Positions 42,055-53,039 of a stretch of 64,000 nucleotides of DNA are shown here, one piece after another (within the stretch, counting starts at the first letter, position 1; the number at the start of each line of letters is the position of its first letter). Both the position numbers and the translations under genes were made by a program. Location of the stretch: assembly GCA_964019425.1 (NCBI GenBank), contig OZ025857.1, positions 310,001 through 374,000 of the forward strand, given 5' to 3'. The notes below the pieces were generated by a model. That model was not told the origin of the DNA. It did no database searches and saw only the letters and a list, made by a program, of their open reading frames with translations. This stretch comes from Flectonema sp. DT1601. Its lineage: Eukaryota; Euglenozoa; Diplonemea; Diplonemida; Diplonemidae.

Positions 42055-43434
42055 TCACATGTGACTCGCATTTTGTTGCTGTTGTTGGGCATCACGTTGT
42101 CTGTCTTCTAATAAGAGACAGAGTGCTTCAAGACGAGACGTCGCAGAGGTTAAATGAAATAAAGTACTGTGAACTGAACTATGCAAATATCCATATCTTG
42201 CACAATCGCCAACAAGAGTAAAAGAAACGTTGCTGGTGTCTTTCGTCGTTGGAGACTGAACAATGCGAAGAGACTGCATTAGATGCGTCGCTTCTTTAAT
42301 TAAATGATTCACGTGATCTTGAGAGCCAACTGACGTATCTCTGTATGGAGATATAGAATGATATATTCCGTTCTTATCTGCTGTTGTCATATCAACAACG
42401 ACTCGACGAACTCCATACAAAGCTACACTTGCCATTGGAATTTGATTCCCAGATGACGGATCTTTCTTAAATGAAATACTTTTTACTGCACACTCTGTTC
42501 CGATAACTTTACCAACTGCTTTTGTTCTTACAGGGACTGTTACAAAATGTTTATTATGCTCATGACATGTTTGTAGCAACTGCGTCAACGAAGCATTTCC
42601 AACACTCCAATACGCGTATGTCCCTGGCCACACGTATAAAGAAAAGCTTAGCACAGGAAGCATACCTGGCACCAATACCATTGTCGATGCATCTCTCTTG
42701 CCTTGAAAAAACTGTTCCAGCCAATCTTCATTACCATTGGCTAGACAGCCGCTATGGAAATCACTAGTTTCTGATAGTAATTTCATTAAGTCAAGTGTGA
42801 GTGCTTTATCTGAAGCTTCACTTGATTTCTTTGGGACTACTAAGGCGCCAACAATTCCGTTACTACCTGACTTGTTAGACACTTCAATATTTCCAGAAAA
42901 CACTGTCGTCTCCGGAACGTACGCAGCTGACAGCACATACGGAGACCCCGGAAACATGTTAGAAAAACGACTAAAAAATGCAGTTAACTGCTCCATGTAT
43001 ATGTTGCTAGCGGACATGAAAAAGCCGCCTGTCTTTGGCATGCGGTCTTTGAATTGAGAAACAAGAGGTCGGCTAACTGGTAACCCATGGTGATCAACGT
43101 GGAATAAGTGAGGTGTTATTCCAGTTTTAAATCGAACTCTGGTTATAGATAATACTTTCTCTCCTTCAGATAGAACTCGACTACCAAACGGATGACCTCG
43201 ACCAATAGTAGGCATCCCACCCCAGTCATTTTCTGAAGCCTGCCATTCCCACTCGTTACTAACGTTTACGACATGAAATGTCGACGTGTCTCTCTTAAAA
43301 CGAGAGAGTTCTTTTTTACAAGCATCATGGCAATGGTCGAAACACCCTCCGATAGCTGTCACCGTTTTTATACGAACATTCGATTTCTGTGTGTTATTTA
43401 CGGTGAGACTCCGGAGTGATTTTATTTTACTCAT
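42055..43434 (-). CDS. Hypothetical protein, 459 residues
   Basis: The frame is complete from an ATG at 43434, and an AG (CACCTAACAG) ends four bases upstream of the ATG. The protein has a Cys/His cluster near residues 30-40 (GGCFDHCHDACKKE), no membrane span, and a mixed alpha/beta middle with several Gly-Pro turns. It ends in a Gln-rich tail (QQQQQNASHM). I recognise no family. The length and even composition support a real gene. It stands between the LRR cluster and a pair of related nuclear-type genes and shares no sequence with them. Confidence 0.75.
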   Translation of the reverse strand: MSKIKSLRSLTVNNTQKSNVRIKTVTAIGGCFDHCHDACKKELSRFKRDTSTFHVVNVSNEWEWQASENDWGGMPTIGRGHPFGSRVLSEGEKVLSITRVRFKTGITPHLFHVDHHGLPVSRPLVSQFKDRMPKTGGFFMSASNIYMEQLTAFFSRFSNMFPGSPYVLSAAYVPETTVFSGNIEVSNKSGSNGIVGALVVPKKSSEASDKALTLDLMKLLSETSDFHSGCLANGNEDWLEQFFQGKRDASTMVLVPGMLPVLSFSLYVWPGTYAYWSVGNASLTQLLQTCHEHNKHFVTVPVRTKAVGKVIGTECAVKSISFKKDPSSGNQIPMASVALYGVRRVVVDMTTADKNGIYHSISPYRDTSVGSQDHVNHLIKEATHLMQSLRIVQSPTTKDTSNVSFTLVGDCARYGYLHSSVHSTLFHLTSATSRLEALCLLLEDRQRDAQQQQQNASHM

Positions 43435-43682
43435 ATCCTGTTAGGTGAAAAAGATGATTAAAATTTGATCATCCAAACAGATAATAATAAAAAACACGAT
43501 TTGATAAGTTCCACAGAAGCTATTCAAAACTTCTCACAACCAACACATGCACGTCATAAGAAATGCTGTTATAGAATGCATAATGATCACCAGCCTTACT
43601 AACAAAAGGATGCTGACACACTGATATGTAGATTGCAGTAAATAGCAAGGCAAATTAAACAGAAGTCCATATGAAACTAGTT

Positions 43683-45011
43683 TTAAATATCTGCAGGTCT
43701 GACCATCGGTACAGCTGCTTGTATTTGTTCTTTATTGTCTTCTTTTTTGATTTCAATCGACGGAATTGCCTCAGTCTTGAGATCAACTTCTTGTTTTTTA
43801 ATTGAAGGTTGTTTGTCTGGCTGTCTAAGTTCATTGCAGACAGTCGTAACATCTGCGATGGTGAAATATTTAATTGCTTGTTGTCGTTCGCTCACAAAAT
43901 ACGCAGATAATTTTTGGTGCTCGGGGTCTCTTTTAGCGGCTTTCTTCCCACCACATTTCCTTTTGCTGCTGTCAACCTGGTACCTCAGCTTCCTAAGAGT
44001 TAGCAACTTCGCCATGGTGTCTCCAACGGCTTGGTGTGCCTCGGTGGTCCCTCTCTCGTGAGTTCCAAGAATCATAGATTCGATAGCCGCCAAACAATTT
44101 TCTTTTTTGTGAAATTTTTTCTCCGCCATCTTAATTCGATTATCCAGATTTCGCAGATTTCGGGCAGCAAGCTCTCGTTTCCTTTCTTTTTTTTTTCCTT
44201 TTTTCAAGTATTTTTTCGAGAATTCCATATTTCCAATCTCTGGATGTGGCATCCCAAGTGGAGACTGTGATATTCCAACAGGTAGTGTTGGTAATACTAC
44301 GACTGGTGGTGTTGGTGCTATAACTGACATTCCAGTTGGGAGAAGTTGCGGAGGTACCTCCGTAGGCGTAGGTAGAGGTGGCTTAGGTCCAATTGCGCTA
44401 CCAACAATTAAAGGAGCTAAATACGCATTTGAAAGCAGCGTTGGGTTTTCTTCCATCGCAGCAATACAAGGATGCTGGGTTAACATACTCTCAGGACGTA
44501 ATGCGAAGAGTTTTCTCAACGAGTTGAATGTAATTTCTGGTTCTGAGTCATCCGTACTAAAGAACTCGACAATCTCTTTACTCTCCTTGAGATTTACGAC
44601 ATTAAATACCCATCTGGATATTTTCCAAAAAATATCCGTATAATTATACAATGCTTGATCCATTGAGCAGTATTGAGTCTGCTGCTCAAGATTATGCAGG
44701 CTGGCTTTTAAGTCAACAGCAACAGAAATATATCTCCAAGTAGTGACACTGTACATCTTCCCTTCAGCAACTGGTACTAAGTTCAACGCTTCGAATGTCT
44801 GAGAGGCTTGAGTATAGGTTAAAATTCCTTCTCTAATTGGGTTGAATAGCTGTTGTTCTTCAACCCAATTAATCGTTCCATTTGACAGTTCGTTTAATTT
44901 TGATTTTAGAGTCTCCATGTCGGGGATTGTTCGAGGTATATTTCCATTTAAACAGACATCAGCCAATTCTCGAAATCTATCAATAATTTCACTCGGTAAT
45001 CGACCAGGCAT
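43683..45011 (-). CDS. Hypothetical protein with basic region, paralogue of 45340 gene
   Basis: The 442-residue protein has an N-terminal ~200-residue helical domain (LADVCLNGNIP...INWVEEQQLFNP). It aligns by eye with the gene at 45340 (LLHSMCLTGDMP...LNWVDREQL). A Pro-rich linker follows (about 205-265), then a very basic segment (KKYLKKGKKKERKRELAARN, about 270-290) that suggests nuclear or nucleolar location or RNA/DNA binding. The C-terminus is acidic/basic mixed (SIEIKKEDNKEQ). Start ATG at 45011. No known family. The two genes probably arose by tandem duplication followed by divergence of their C-termini. Confidence 0.75.
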   Translation of the reverse strand: MPGRLPSEIIDRFRELADVCLNGNIPRTIPDMETLKSKLNELSNGTINWVEEQQLFNPIREGILTYTQASQTFEALNLVPVAEGKMYSVTTWRYISVAVDLKASLHNLEQQTQYCSMDQALYNYTDIFWKISRWVFNVVNLKESKEIVEFFSTDDSEPEITFNSLRKLFALRPESMLTQHPCIAAMEENPTLLSNAYLAPLIVGSAIGPKPPLPTPTEVPPQLLPTGMSVIAPTPPVVVLPTLPVGISQSPLGMPHPEIGNMEFSKKYLKKGKKKERKRELAARNLRNLDNRIKMAEKKFHKKENCLAAIESMILGTHERGTTEAHQAVGDTMAKLLTLRKLRYQVDSSKRKCGGKKAAKRDPEHQKLSAYFVSERQQAIKYFTIADVTTVCNELRQPDKQPSIKKQEVDLKTEAIPSIEIKKEDNKEQIQAAVPMVRPADI

Positions 45012-45215
45012 CTTAATACAAAAGACCTGAAAAGAATGTTAACGGCGGTTGAGGAAAGAAACAAAAAAAAAAAAAAAAAAAAAAAAAAGATCATTAACAG
45101 ATTCTATTCCACCAAGGAGTCAGAATATAGTTTTTTTTTTTTTTTTTTTTTTTTAAAAATTGGATACCAACACGGAATATAAGTAAAGCCAGACGAGAGA
45201 AAAAAAACTATTGAT

Positions 45216-45248
<33 letters not shown>

Positions 45249-45339
45249 AGAGGAGGAGTGTGGTCCCCCCTCCTAAGATCCGATAATAGAGTTTTCCTAT
45301 TTTTATTATAAAATTAATGATTTGCTATTCAAGTTGACT
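45012..45339. other. Intergenic with homopolymer tracts
   Basis: Three long A- or T-tracts lie near 45063-45089, 45132-45154 and 45218-45246. No gene is seen. An AG sits shortly before the 45011 ATG after a pyrimidine run (ATTCTTTTCAG). Confidence 0.5.
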
Positions 45340-46287
45340 TTATTCTAATTTCGGTCTCTTTACCGCTGCTGCTGCTGCTGCTGCTGCTTGTGACTGCTGG
45401 CGTGCTGAAGGGTAGTAAGTGCCTTTGTTGTTGTTTTTTCTCTTTCGTTGTGGATAACTCTGTTGGTAGTAACCAGTATTGTAATATTGGGTTGCCTGCC
45501 ATTGTTCCACCTGTAGCATGTGCATCTTCACGTTTCTCGCCTGCAGCTGCTTCGCTGTTTCAGACACAATTGCATTTTTATCAATTATTTTTTTATCTCC
45601 AAACAAATCCTCCGACATGGCATCACTCGCTTCCAATACTGCAATTTCTGAATTCTCTAATAAATTACAACCGGGATCGAGTTTAAAATATTTTCTAAAA
45701 TTTATATTCCCAGAAGCTTCCACTTTAAGGTTCAACACCGAAGATAAATTAACTCGTTCAAGACCAGTGAATTTCTTAATGCCAGTAGACCAGGATTCGG
45801 AACTCTGATATAATAATTTGTATCGAAATACTTGAATATCACGCGGTAGGAAATAACTTTCTTCTTCCAGATCGAAGAATCGATTTAAAAGAACTTCAGC
45901 GTTTTGTAAATAAGACCACGTCAACGGAGCAAATTCCGACTCACGAGCTGTATCTCCGAGAGTCGACAATTCAGGATATGTAATTAGAGCGGCATCGTAT
46001 CCAATTACATTGTTGTTTATAACGACATCGGTAGTTTTTGAAATCGGATTAGTTGTCATTTTAGCTTCATCAGTTTTCGTTGCAGATGCAGACGGTAATC
46101 CTGATTCTATTACCGGTGTTTGAAGTAACTGTTCTCGATCTACCCAATTAAGTATTTGACTGTTTACTTTCAACAACCATTTTTTCAAATCACTCCTGCA
46201 GGTAACACCTAACGGCATGTCACCAGTTAAACACATTGAATGAAGTAACTGAACATCTGTAACAAGTAGTGGACTCGTATTCGGCAT
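45340..46287 (-). CDS. Hypothetical protein with poly-Ala and nuclear-type tail, paralogue of 43683 gene
   Basis: The 315-residue protein starts at the ATG at 46287, five bases after a CAG that follows an A-tract. The N-terminal domain shares the C-L-T-G-D-M-P and LNWVDREQL features with the 43683 gene. The C-terminal 60 residues are rich in Tyr, Gln, Asn and Arg (YYQQSYPQRKRKNNNKGTYY), then have an eight-residue Ala run and a KRPK basic end. This looks like a low-complexity RNA-binding or nuclear-import tail. Function unknown. Confidence 0.75.
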   Translation of the reverse strand: MPNTSPLLVTDVQLLHSMCLTGDMPLGVTCRSDLKKWLLKVNSQILNWVDREQLLQTPVIESGLPSASATKTDEAKMTTNPISKTTDVVINNNVIGYDAALITYPELSTLGDTARESEFAPLTWSYLQNAEVLLNRFFDLEEESYFLPRDIQVFRYKLLYQSSESWSTGIKKFTGLERVNLSSVLNLKVEASGNINFRKYFKLDPGCNLLENSEIAVLEASDAMSEDLFGDKKIIDKNAIVSETAKQLQARNVKMHMLQVEQWQATQYYNTGYYQQSYPQRKRKNNNKGTYYPSARQQSQAAAAAAAAVKRPKLE

Positions 46288-46643
46288 GTTTGCTGTTTTT
46301 TTTTTTTTTTTAATGAAAAAAAAATATAAATGACATTGCCACGCAACCCTGTCTAAACACTTTTGTACATTTTTTTTACGTTTATTTCATCCAATCATTT
46401 TTTTAGTAGCCTGTTGATAAAGCGAATCGCAATTATGGTCTTTCTCTTTCTCCTTCTCTTTTTTCTTCACATGACCGTATAACGGTAATAATAATAAGAA
46501 ACGTAAAATATTATGTGATTACAATTAATCAAGAAAAAGGGGGTTTTTTAAAAAAAAAATGGAGAGGGAATGTGTAAATTATCTTTTCACGATTCGTATC
46601 ACTGTTTTGATAAGAAAGACTGTGAGGATGTTGTCAAGTTGAC
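46288..46643. other. Intergenic, no gene seen
   Basis: AT-rich with T- and A-tracts. It contains the 5' flank of the 45340 gene and the 3' flank of the repeat-tail glycosyltransferase gene. Confidence 0.5.
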
Positions 46644-49600
46644 TCAGATTGTCGTCTCATTCAATTGTTTCTTAATTTGAAATCCGTTTTCGAGTTCTTT
46701 CAGATAATCATTTTTAGTATTGAGACGTCTCTCAATGATTTCAGGAATCTTTTTAATCTCAGTCGATTCATCGTATTTAACAAATAGTGCTGCTAGTTGA
46801 GTGGCAAACTGAAACTTGCTCTGAAGCAGTATCAGATTGTCTTCATCACCCGACCATTCGTTAGCAACAGATATAAGTTTTGTTTCGTTCATATTATATT
46901 TTATTAATAATGTTTGTAAAGCCGCTTCATTTTTTAACTGCTCGAGGAGTTTGTCTTCTCTGCCTGACCACATCTCCAACATCTTTCTTATTGATGACAC
47001 GTCTTTAGTTTTATTTTGTTGTAAATAAAAAGAAGCGATTGATTCAACAGTCATGTTGAAGAGTAATTGTTTAAAGAGGTCATCTTCACTTCCAGACCAC
47101 TTCTTTAAGAGATCTGGTATTTCTGTGATTTGATCTGTTTTGTTGTAGCGTACGTATAATGAATGAATACGATCGATAGAGACGTTTAATTGTAGTCGTT
47201 TGAACAGTTCTTCTTCCCTTCCCGACCATTCAGCAACTAGATTCGTAATATTTATCACATCGTTAGTTCTGTTGTTGTTGTTGTTGGTGAAGAACACGAC
47301 AAGTCGATTGACATGATTCAGGAAATCTTGTTCTCTACCAATCCATTTTTTAAGTAGTTTCGGTAAAAATGATATTTCAGTAGTCATATTATGTTGTTCA
47401 TAAAAAGTAAAAATATTTTCTGAATCTAACATTCTTTGTTCTAATTGCTTGATTAAAGTCTCATCATCGGCAGACCATTTTGAGAAGGGTTGCGGTACTT
47501 GTGGTTTTTCATCAGTTCTGTTGTGTTTCAAATAGTGTTTTTGAATCTTCCTTTGAAGATCGTCTTCCCTTTCCAGTTGGCTGATTAATCGTTTTTCGTC
47601 ACCTGACCACGTCTTGGTCAGCGTCGGAATTATTGTTATTTTATTGGTTTTGTTTTGTTTTGTAAACAGAGTCGTCAAGTTTGCGATGAAATTCAATTCG
47701 TTTTCGACTTTTTTTAGAAGAGAATTTTCTCTACCAGACCATTCCTTTAACAAGGACGTCATATTTAAGATTCTTTCTGATTTATTGAACTTAACGTAAA
47801 GTGACTGTAGTTGAACATCATAATGTTGATTCTTGAGAAGGGGTTCTTCTTTACCTTTCCGGTCTTGTATGAGCTGTGAAATGTTTTGCGTTGTTTTGTT
47901 AGCAGTAGAATTTTTTTCAAAGAATGCTTGTTTACTATTAGAAATTTTACCATGATTGATCCTCTCTTGATCAACTTCGAGTTGTTTAATTAGCGTTTCT
48001 TCTGCTCCTGACCATTTGTTAACTAGAGCGGGTATGCTTCGTATTTCACTTTCTCGGTTGTTTCGTTTGAAAAATGACTGCAAACGTTGTGTAAACGCGT
48101 CTCTCATTTTTGTTTCATTCAAAGAAAGTTGTTTTAGAAATTCATCTTCTTTTCCTGTCCATTTGTTAACTAATTCTGGTATTTGGGTCACCTCAGTTTG
48201 TTTATTATGTTTGACGTAGAATTCATAGATTTTGTTAGAAAAAACGACCTCACGTTCCAAACGAATAATAGTGTCTTCATCTTGAGGAGTCCAATTCCGA
48301 TAGGGTTTTGGCATATTAATTTCGATGATTGATCTGTTTTGTTTGGAATAAACAAATTGAAGATTTTTAACGAGGAGAGACGTCCTGTTTAGCTGATGAA
48401 GTAGTTGTTTTTGATTACCTGTCCAATTCTTTAAAACGTCAGATGAGTCATTGCTCATATTGTAGGTTGTTAATAATTTTTTTATCTGTTGAATTATCGT
48501 CAAGTTCGATTCTAACTCTCTCATTAGATCGTCATCGTTACCATTCCAGTTTTTAAGTATTTCAGGAATCTTGTTTATTTCATTAGTTTGATTGCTCTCT
48601 GAAAAGAACAATTCAAGTCGAAGATGCCTCAGTAACACCTCTTCTCTACCAGACCATTTTTTAACTAAATAGGGTATTCTGTAATCCTGTGAGCTTTGAT
48701 TGTGTTTTTTAAACAATTTTTCAATTCCCTCCGTGTAATTAAAAGAACTACCAACCACAGTAGGTGATGATGCCGGTTGTAGAGACTTTGTTGTAGTAAT
48801 ACCGAGATAGTGAGCGTGAAGAGGATATATTTTAGCGAGCCTCACGAAAAGTTTATCAACACCATCCTTCTCTAGTCTTGCTATTTGTATTAATTTATCG
48901 ACGTCTGGAACTGCTGAAGGTTCAGCAAATTTAAAGAAAGTCGTCAGTCTTTGAATCCAAAAACCCACAGCACTTGGAGAACTTGTTGTTGTGGTGCCAA
49001 CGACTGTAATGTCCTTAAACCTTTTGAGCCAATGTTTACCAAATATTCCGGTACTTGAGTTAGATGTATTACTGCTAGTGTTGTAGATAATTCTAGTTCT
49101 GGTTCTTGAATAGTATTGTAGGCAAGTTGGTTTTGTTTCGTAACACTCTTCTGTTGTCTTGTTCACAATATTTTTTAGGTATGAGGGAAATTTTTCTTTA
49201 GGTGGGGGAATGTAGTGTTCCCAGTCTCTAGTGAGCAGCCAACCTCCCAATCTTTTTATCGAAGTCTTCTTTCGACTTGATTTTCCACCGAAGACGCAAT
49301 GAGACAGAATGTGGGAATCTCGCTCTATGAAACCACTTGGACATCGTCTAGAAAAGGATGAAAAGGGAAGCATGCCAAGTGTAAATCCTGATGGTGATCT
49401 TCCTACTCTCGGAACTGTGTCGTTTTCCAGTAATCGAGGATTGAACCTAACTCCTTCTATTAGAAGAGCGTTCGCGACGCTGCTTTGATCGTCTCCACTT
49501 CGCTGAAGAATTCGTTCAACATTTTTTATCATTTCATTTCGTTTTCTATTTCCAACTTTCCAATACGAAAACCCCATACATATAGAATTACCCCAAACAG

Positions 49601-50468
49601 CAACAGCTTTATTAGGTCCAAAGTCTCTCTGTGCAATTACATCAGCAGGAATGTTGTGTAAAGTCATAAAGAAGTTCTTAACAACAATGGCGTCAAGGTC
49701 AACAAAAGCAACATTTAAACCCAAAGCCATGATGTCCATTGCAGCTAACCATCGGAGGTGCCATATTCGATATCTACTTCCGTAAAGAGCGATGTGGGTT
49801 CCATTTTGTGGAATGGCAGATACGAATTCATCCATGGGATTGCCAACACACTTTATGCAAGTACCCCCCGAGTTGTTTTCAAATTTAGTGAAAGAAGCAC
49901 CCAAACAATTCGTGTTATAAAATGAAGGACAAGCCTTGCTTAAACACTTTTCTACTGAATCTGTGGTTGTTGAATAACCGTCTTGTCCACGACAATGACG
50001 ATTGTATAAAATTTCTGGTTCTGATGAAGGAAGGTAGATGGACGGAATGGTAATATGACATCGAGATCCACGAATACGAAGCCAGTGGTCGAGATGGGAA
50101 TCAAAGCAGCAGATGATCCAATTTTGAATTCCTTGTTTCTCCGCATTTAGTATCCAGTTCATTAGTACTTCACGATAGGTATACTCAGCTGTTAGTAAAA
50201 CAATATCATTCGAGACCGCACGTTCTCTTATTTTGTTTATTGCTTCTGGTTTTAAGAAATTTGGTCGTAACTGAATTCCTTCAATAATATCTCTAATCAA
50301 CTCTTTACGTTGTTCTGACGTATGAGAACTCATGTGAGAAGGTCGCAGCATTGTTGCTATCTTTGGATCGTCATTGTTAGTTATTAAAACAACACTAATC
50401 GTCGTTAGAAGAATTGAAACCATAATAGCAGGAACCATCCGCCGATGAAACATCTTGTAAGTCGGCAT
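46644..50468 (-). CDS. Nucleotide-sugar-transferase-like type II membrane protein with 16-unit repeat tail
   Basis: The 1274-residue protein has a short cytosolic N-terminus, a signal anchor at about 12-30 (VPAIMVSILLTTISVVLI) and a luminal domain at about 50-440 of the Nucleotid_trans type. It carries the DxD motif in NVAFVDLDAIVVKNF near 255-268 and several conserved Cys and Trp. From about 600 to the end there are 16 imperfect units of ~43 residues with the core KWSGREDELLKQL, followed by Y-x-K-x-N-K-T and IP. Many units carry N-x-T/S sequons. The family transfers sugars in the Golgi; donor and acceptor are unknown here. The tail may serve binding or spacing. The shorter paralogue at 54796 lacks it. 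Confidence 0.8.
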   Translation of the reverse strand: MPTYKMFHRRMVPAIMVSILLTTISVVLITNNDDPKIATMLRPSHMSSHTSEQRKELIRDIIEGIQLRPNFLKPEAINKIRERAVSNDIVLLTAEYTYREVLMNWILNAEKQGIQNWIICCFDSHLDHWLRIRGSRCHITIPSIYLPSSEPEILYNRHCRGQDGYSTTTDSVEKCLSKACPSFYNTNCLGASFTKFENNSGGTCIKCVGNPMDEFVSAIPQNGTHIALYGSRYRIWHLRWLAAMDIMALGLNVAFVDLDAIVVKNFFMTLHNIPADVIAQRDFGPNKAVAVWGNSICMGFSYWKVGNRKRNEMIKNVERILQRSGDDQSSVANALLIEGVRFNPRLLENDTVPRVGRSPSGFTLGMLPFSSFSRRCPSGFIERDSHILSHCVFGGKSSRKKTSIKRLGGWLLTRDWEHYIPPPKEKFPSYLKNIVNKTTEECYETKPTCLQYYSRTRTRIIYNTSSNTSNSSTGIFGKHWLKRFKDITVVGTTTTSSPSAVGFWIQRLTTFFKFAEPSAVPDVDKLIQIARLEKDGVDKLFVRLAKIYPLHAHYLGITTTKSLQPASSPTVVGSSFNYTEGIEKLFKKHNQSSQDYRIPYLVKKWSGREEVLLRHLRLELFFSESNQTNEINKIPEILKNWNGNDDDLMRELESNLTIIQQIKKLLTTYNMSNDSSDVLKNWTGNQKQLLHQLNRTSLLVKNLQFVYSKQNRSIIEINMPKPYRNWTPQDEDTIIRLEREVVFSNKIYEFYVKHNKQTEVTQIPELVNKWTGKEDEFLKQLSLNETKMRDAFTQRLQSFFKRNNRESEIRSIPALVNKWSGAEETLIKQLEVDQERINHGKISNSKQAFFEKNSTANKTTQNISQLIQDRKGKEEPLLKNQHYDVQLQSLYVKFNKSERILNMTSLLKEWSGRENSLLKKVENELNFIANLTTLFTKQNKTNKITIIPTLTKTWSGDEKRLISQLEREDDLQRKIQKHYLKHNRTDEKPQVPQPFSKWSADDETLIKQLEQRMLDSENIFTFYEQHNMTTEISFLPKLLKKWIGREQDFLNHVNRLVVFFTNNNNNRTNDVINITNLVAEWSGREEELFKRLQLNVSIDRIHSLYVRYNKTDQITEIPDLLKKWSGSEDDLFKQLLFNMTVESIASFYLQQNKTKDVSSIRKMLEMWSGREDKLLEQLKNEAALQTLLIKYNMNETKLISVANEWSGDEDNLILLQSKFQFATQLAALFVKYDESTEIKKIPEIIERRLNTKNDYLKELENGFQIKKQLNETTI

Positions 50469-51054
50469 TGACCGAACCTTTTTTTTTTAAAAAAAAGTTA
50501 AAATAAGATTATAGATCAGAGAGAGAAGGGGAGAAACATAACACGACTTAATTTCATATAACAAAGATATAATTTGATACCAACTCCTTATAGTGATGTT
50601 TTATAACTTAAAAGTGATAGTAAAAGTCTGGGCACATGAGATGAGCAAAAAAAAAAAACAAAAAAAAAAAAAAAACAGATTTCATTTAATATATTATTAT
50701 TAAGACATCTACCTTTTTTTGAAAAAATGAACACGATTTTTATCTTTGTTCCGCAGTTGAAATTACACAGTTGTAAAAAAACAGAAAACAGATAGAATAA
50801 ATAATTCTTTTAGTTCAGTAAACACGCAAAAAAAAAGAAATGGTGAATAACTGCGAAGGCTTTCTATCTAACTAATGAAAGGTTAGAATTATTCCTTTTT
50901 TTTCTTCTCTTTTTTTTTTTTTTCAAAATTTCAAAATTTTAATTATAAAAAAAAAAAAAAAAAAACAAGAAGAATAATTCACCCTTTGTGGAAAGTTAGC
51001 GTACCAAATCTTAAGAAATGATACAATAAAAAAAAAAAAAAAAAAAAAAAATAC

Positions 51055-51245
51055 ACATTCTTTGCCGTTCCATCTAGTGCAATTGGGCAGCTTGTAATGA
51101 CGCAGGACCTGAGTACCGTTGCGGTGTTGACGTGCAAATCGCTCGTCAAAGCTGGGTATAGGGGGCCATCGAACCGTCTAGTAGCTGGTTCACAAACCCC
51201 ATAGAGGATCTGACTATACACTTGCGGCTTCGGTTGAAAGATTTG
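51055..51245 (-). ncRNA. Candidate structured RNA ending in a T-run
   Basis: This ~190-base island is less AT-rich than its surroundings. On the minus strand it contains nested pairings (TATGGGG with CCCCTATA, and inside it GAACC with GGTTC) and a B-box-like ggttcgatggc. It ends at a ~23-base T-run that could terminate RNA polymerase III. It does not match U-snRNAs, SRP RNA or RNase P as far as I can recognise. Transcription is not shown. Confidence 0.3.
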
Positions 51246-51660
51246 TTCTCAGCCGCCTATCATACCAAAGTCCAACAGATTGAAAAAAAAAAAAAAAAAA
51301 AAAAATGAAATGATTAGGAGGGAAGGAACTGAAAATAATGAAATAAAAAATATTATTTTTTTTTAAAAAAAATATTAAAAAAAAAGAAAAAGAATCCGAA
51401 ACATAATCGGCCCCGATTCACTAAGTCACAAACGTTAATATTAATATTGTAAGGAGGCTAAAGAAAAATCAACCAGTCTGAAAGTGTCAAGAGGTATTAA
51501 ATTAGACGGTTGGGGGTTAGGTCTTCACAGCCTACTATAGCAACAACAGTATTTATTATCGCACTATTTCAAAAAAGAAACTTTTTTGACTTTAGAATCA
51601 TAACACCGCCGAGGGAAAGAAGAAAAAAGAAAGAAGAGAAAAAAAGAAAAAAAAGAACCA

Positions 51661-51850
51661 TTCAGATTAGCCTTATTTTTCGTTGAAAGCGCAGCTCATG
51701 ACCTATAGAGACCGCAAAGCGGAAAGAAAGAGAAAGATCAAGAATCCCGTCACACGGGGGAAAAATAAATCATATGAAAATAACGACTTGCAATCTGAAT
51801 AGTTTCTTCTCCGACTACGTCGGTACAAAAAAAAAAAAAAAAAAAAAAAA
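51661..51850 (+). repeat. SINE-like interspersed repeat, copy 1
   Basis: It shares with 62186-62316 a 5' part (ttcagattagccttat...) and a 3' part ending in the hairpin ccgactacgtcgg plus tac and a poly-A run. The middle is longer here. Poly-A at the plus-strand end suggests retroposition. Confidence 0.45.
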
Positions 51851-53039
51851 GTGGGTACGTATTCAATTTTGTGAAAATTACAACTGTGGTGTATCATATA
51901 TACAGTGACTAAGGGTGATACGCAACTAAGCATAATAAAGTAACTATTTAGGTATCGAGAGTTATCCCATATACCTCTTTACCTCTATTCTCTCATCATC
52001 AGTCATGGGGTAGAAGTAAGATAATTCCTTTGCAGAACTGGAATATAGCTTTAAGTTTTCATATTTAAAAAAAACATATTATTTACTTACTTTTTTATTA
52101 GTTCGTAGTTCACTACGTGGAGCACTCTTCTACAATAAAAATGGTAGAAAAGTATTTTTTAATTATCAAAGTTTGATAATTGTTCCTCAGTATCAGGAAG
52201 GTCTCGCAGTTGAATATATTTTCTGTGACATATTCATATCATTCGGGGGGAAATTTTGATACGATACGAAAAGATCCGGGGAACTTGGATAAATAAATCA
52301 AGTGGTCAACACGCAACAAATTAGACATGAATCATTATAACTGGATTCTGTCCACACAAAATCGCATGCTTTAATTAAACTACCAGAGAAAGAAATGCTG
52401 TCAAGTCAAATTGACTCGGGGACCACGCACTACAGGTTGAGCATCCCATGCCCTGCAGGTCGTTACAGCTTGAAAACCGGGGGAAATTTGATACAATACG
52501 AAAACGGGGGAACTTTGATCATTTTTTGATACTACAAGAAAGCAATATTAATCTCGGGGAGAAAGGCCAAAATTGTTTGAGTTTTTATTTATGCATTCAA
52601 AAGTGGAGTATAGAACGTTAGTAATTTTTGATACAATGACTAAAGGTAACGTTTTAAAGTAAACACTACAATGGGAATGCTAGTTTAACAACATAGGGAG
52701 AAAAACAGTAATAAGCTTTATACTAAAATAAAGTAATACAGTTGAACTGAAAAAAAATAAAGTAGCCACACTCGTATAGAACTAAAATAATGATAGTATA
52801 GTATACGTAACAACTACAATAAAAAGGGTTCGAATGCTTGAATATGTAAAACACAACTGTAGCATATCCATAACGATAATTTAACATCTGTTAAGGATAC
52901 AGTGAACTATGGTGATGCTTAACTTAGCCTTTTTTTTTTTTTTTGATAGTAAATCCACGTACCTCCCTAATATGATACGAAAAGGGAGACTTAATAATTT
53001 ATGATAACAGGGTCTAGTATCACTGGGCTTGGTTCTGGT

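Larger units (their letters stand above)
50469..53039. other. Long intergenic region, mostly no gene
   Basis: AT-rich DNA with many homopolymer tracts. It contains a possible structured RNA (51055-51245), a short interspersed repeat (51661-51850) and several degenerate repeats of the motif ggggaaatttgatacgatac near 52240, 52480 and 52970. No protein frame is supported. Confidence 0.5.
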
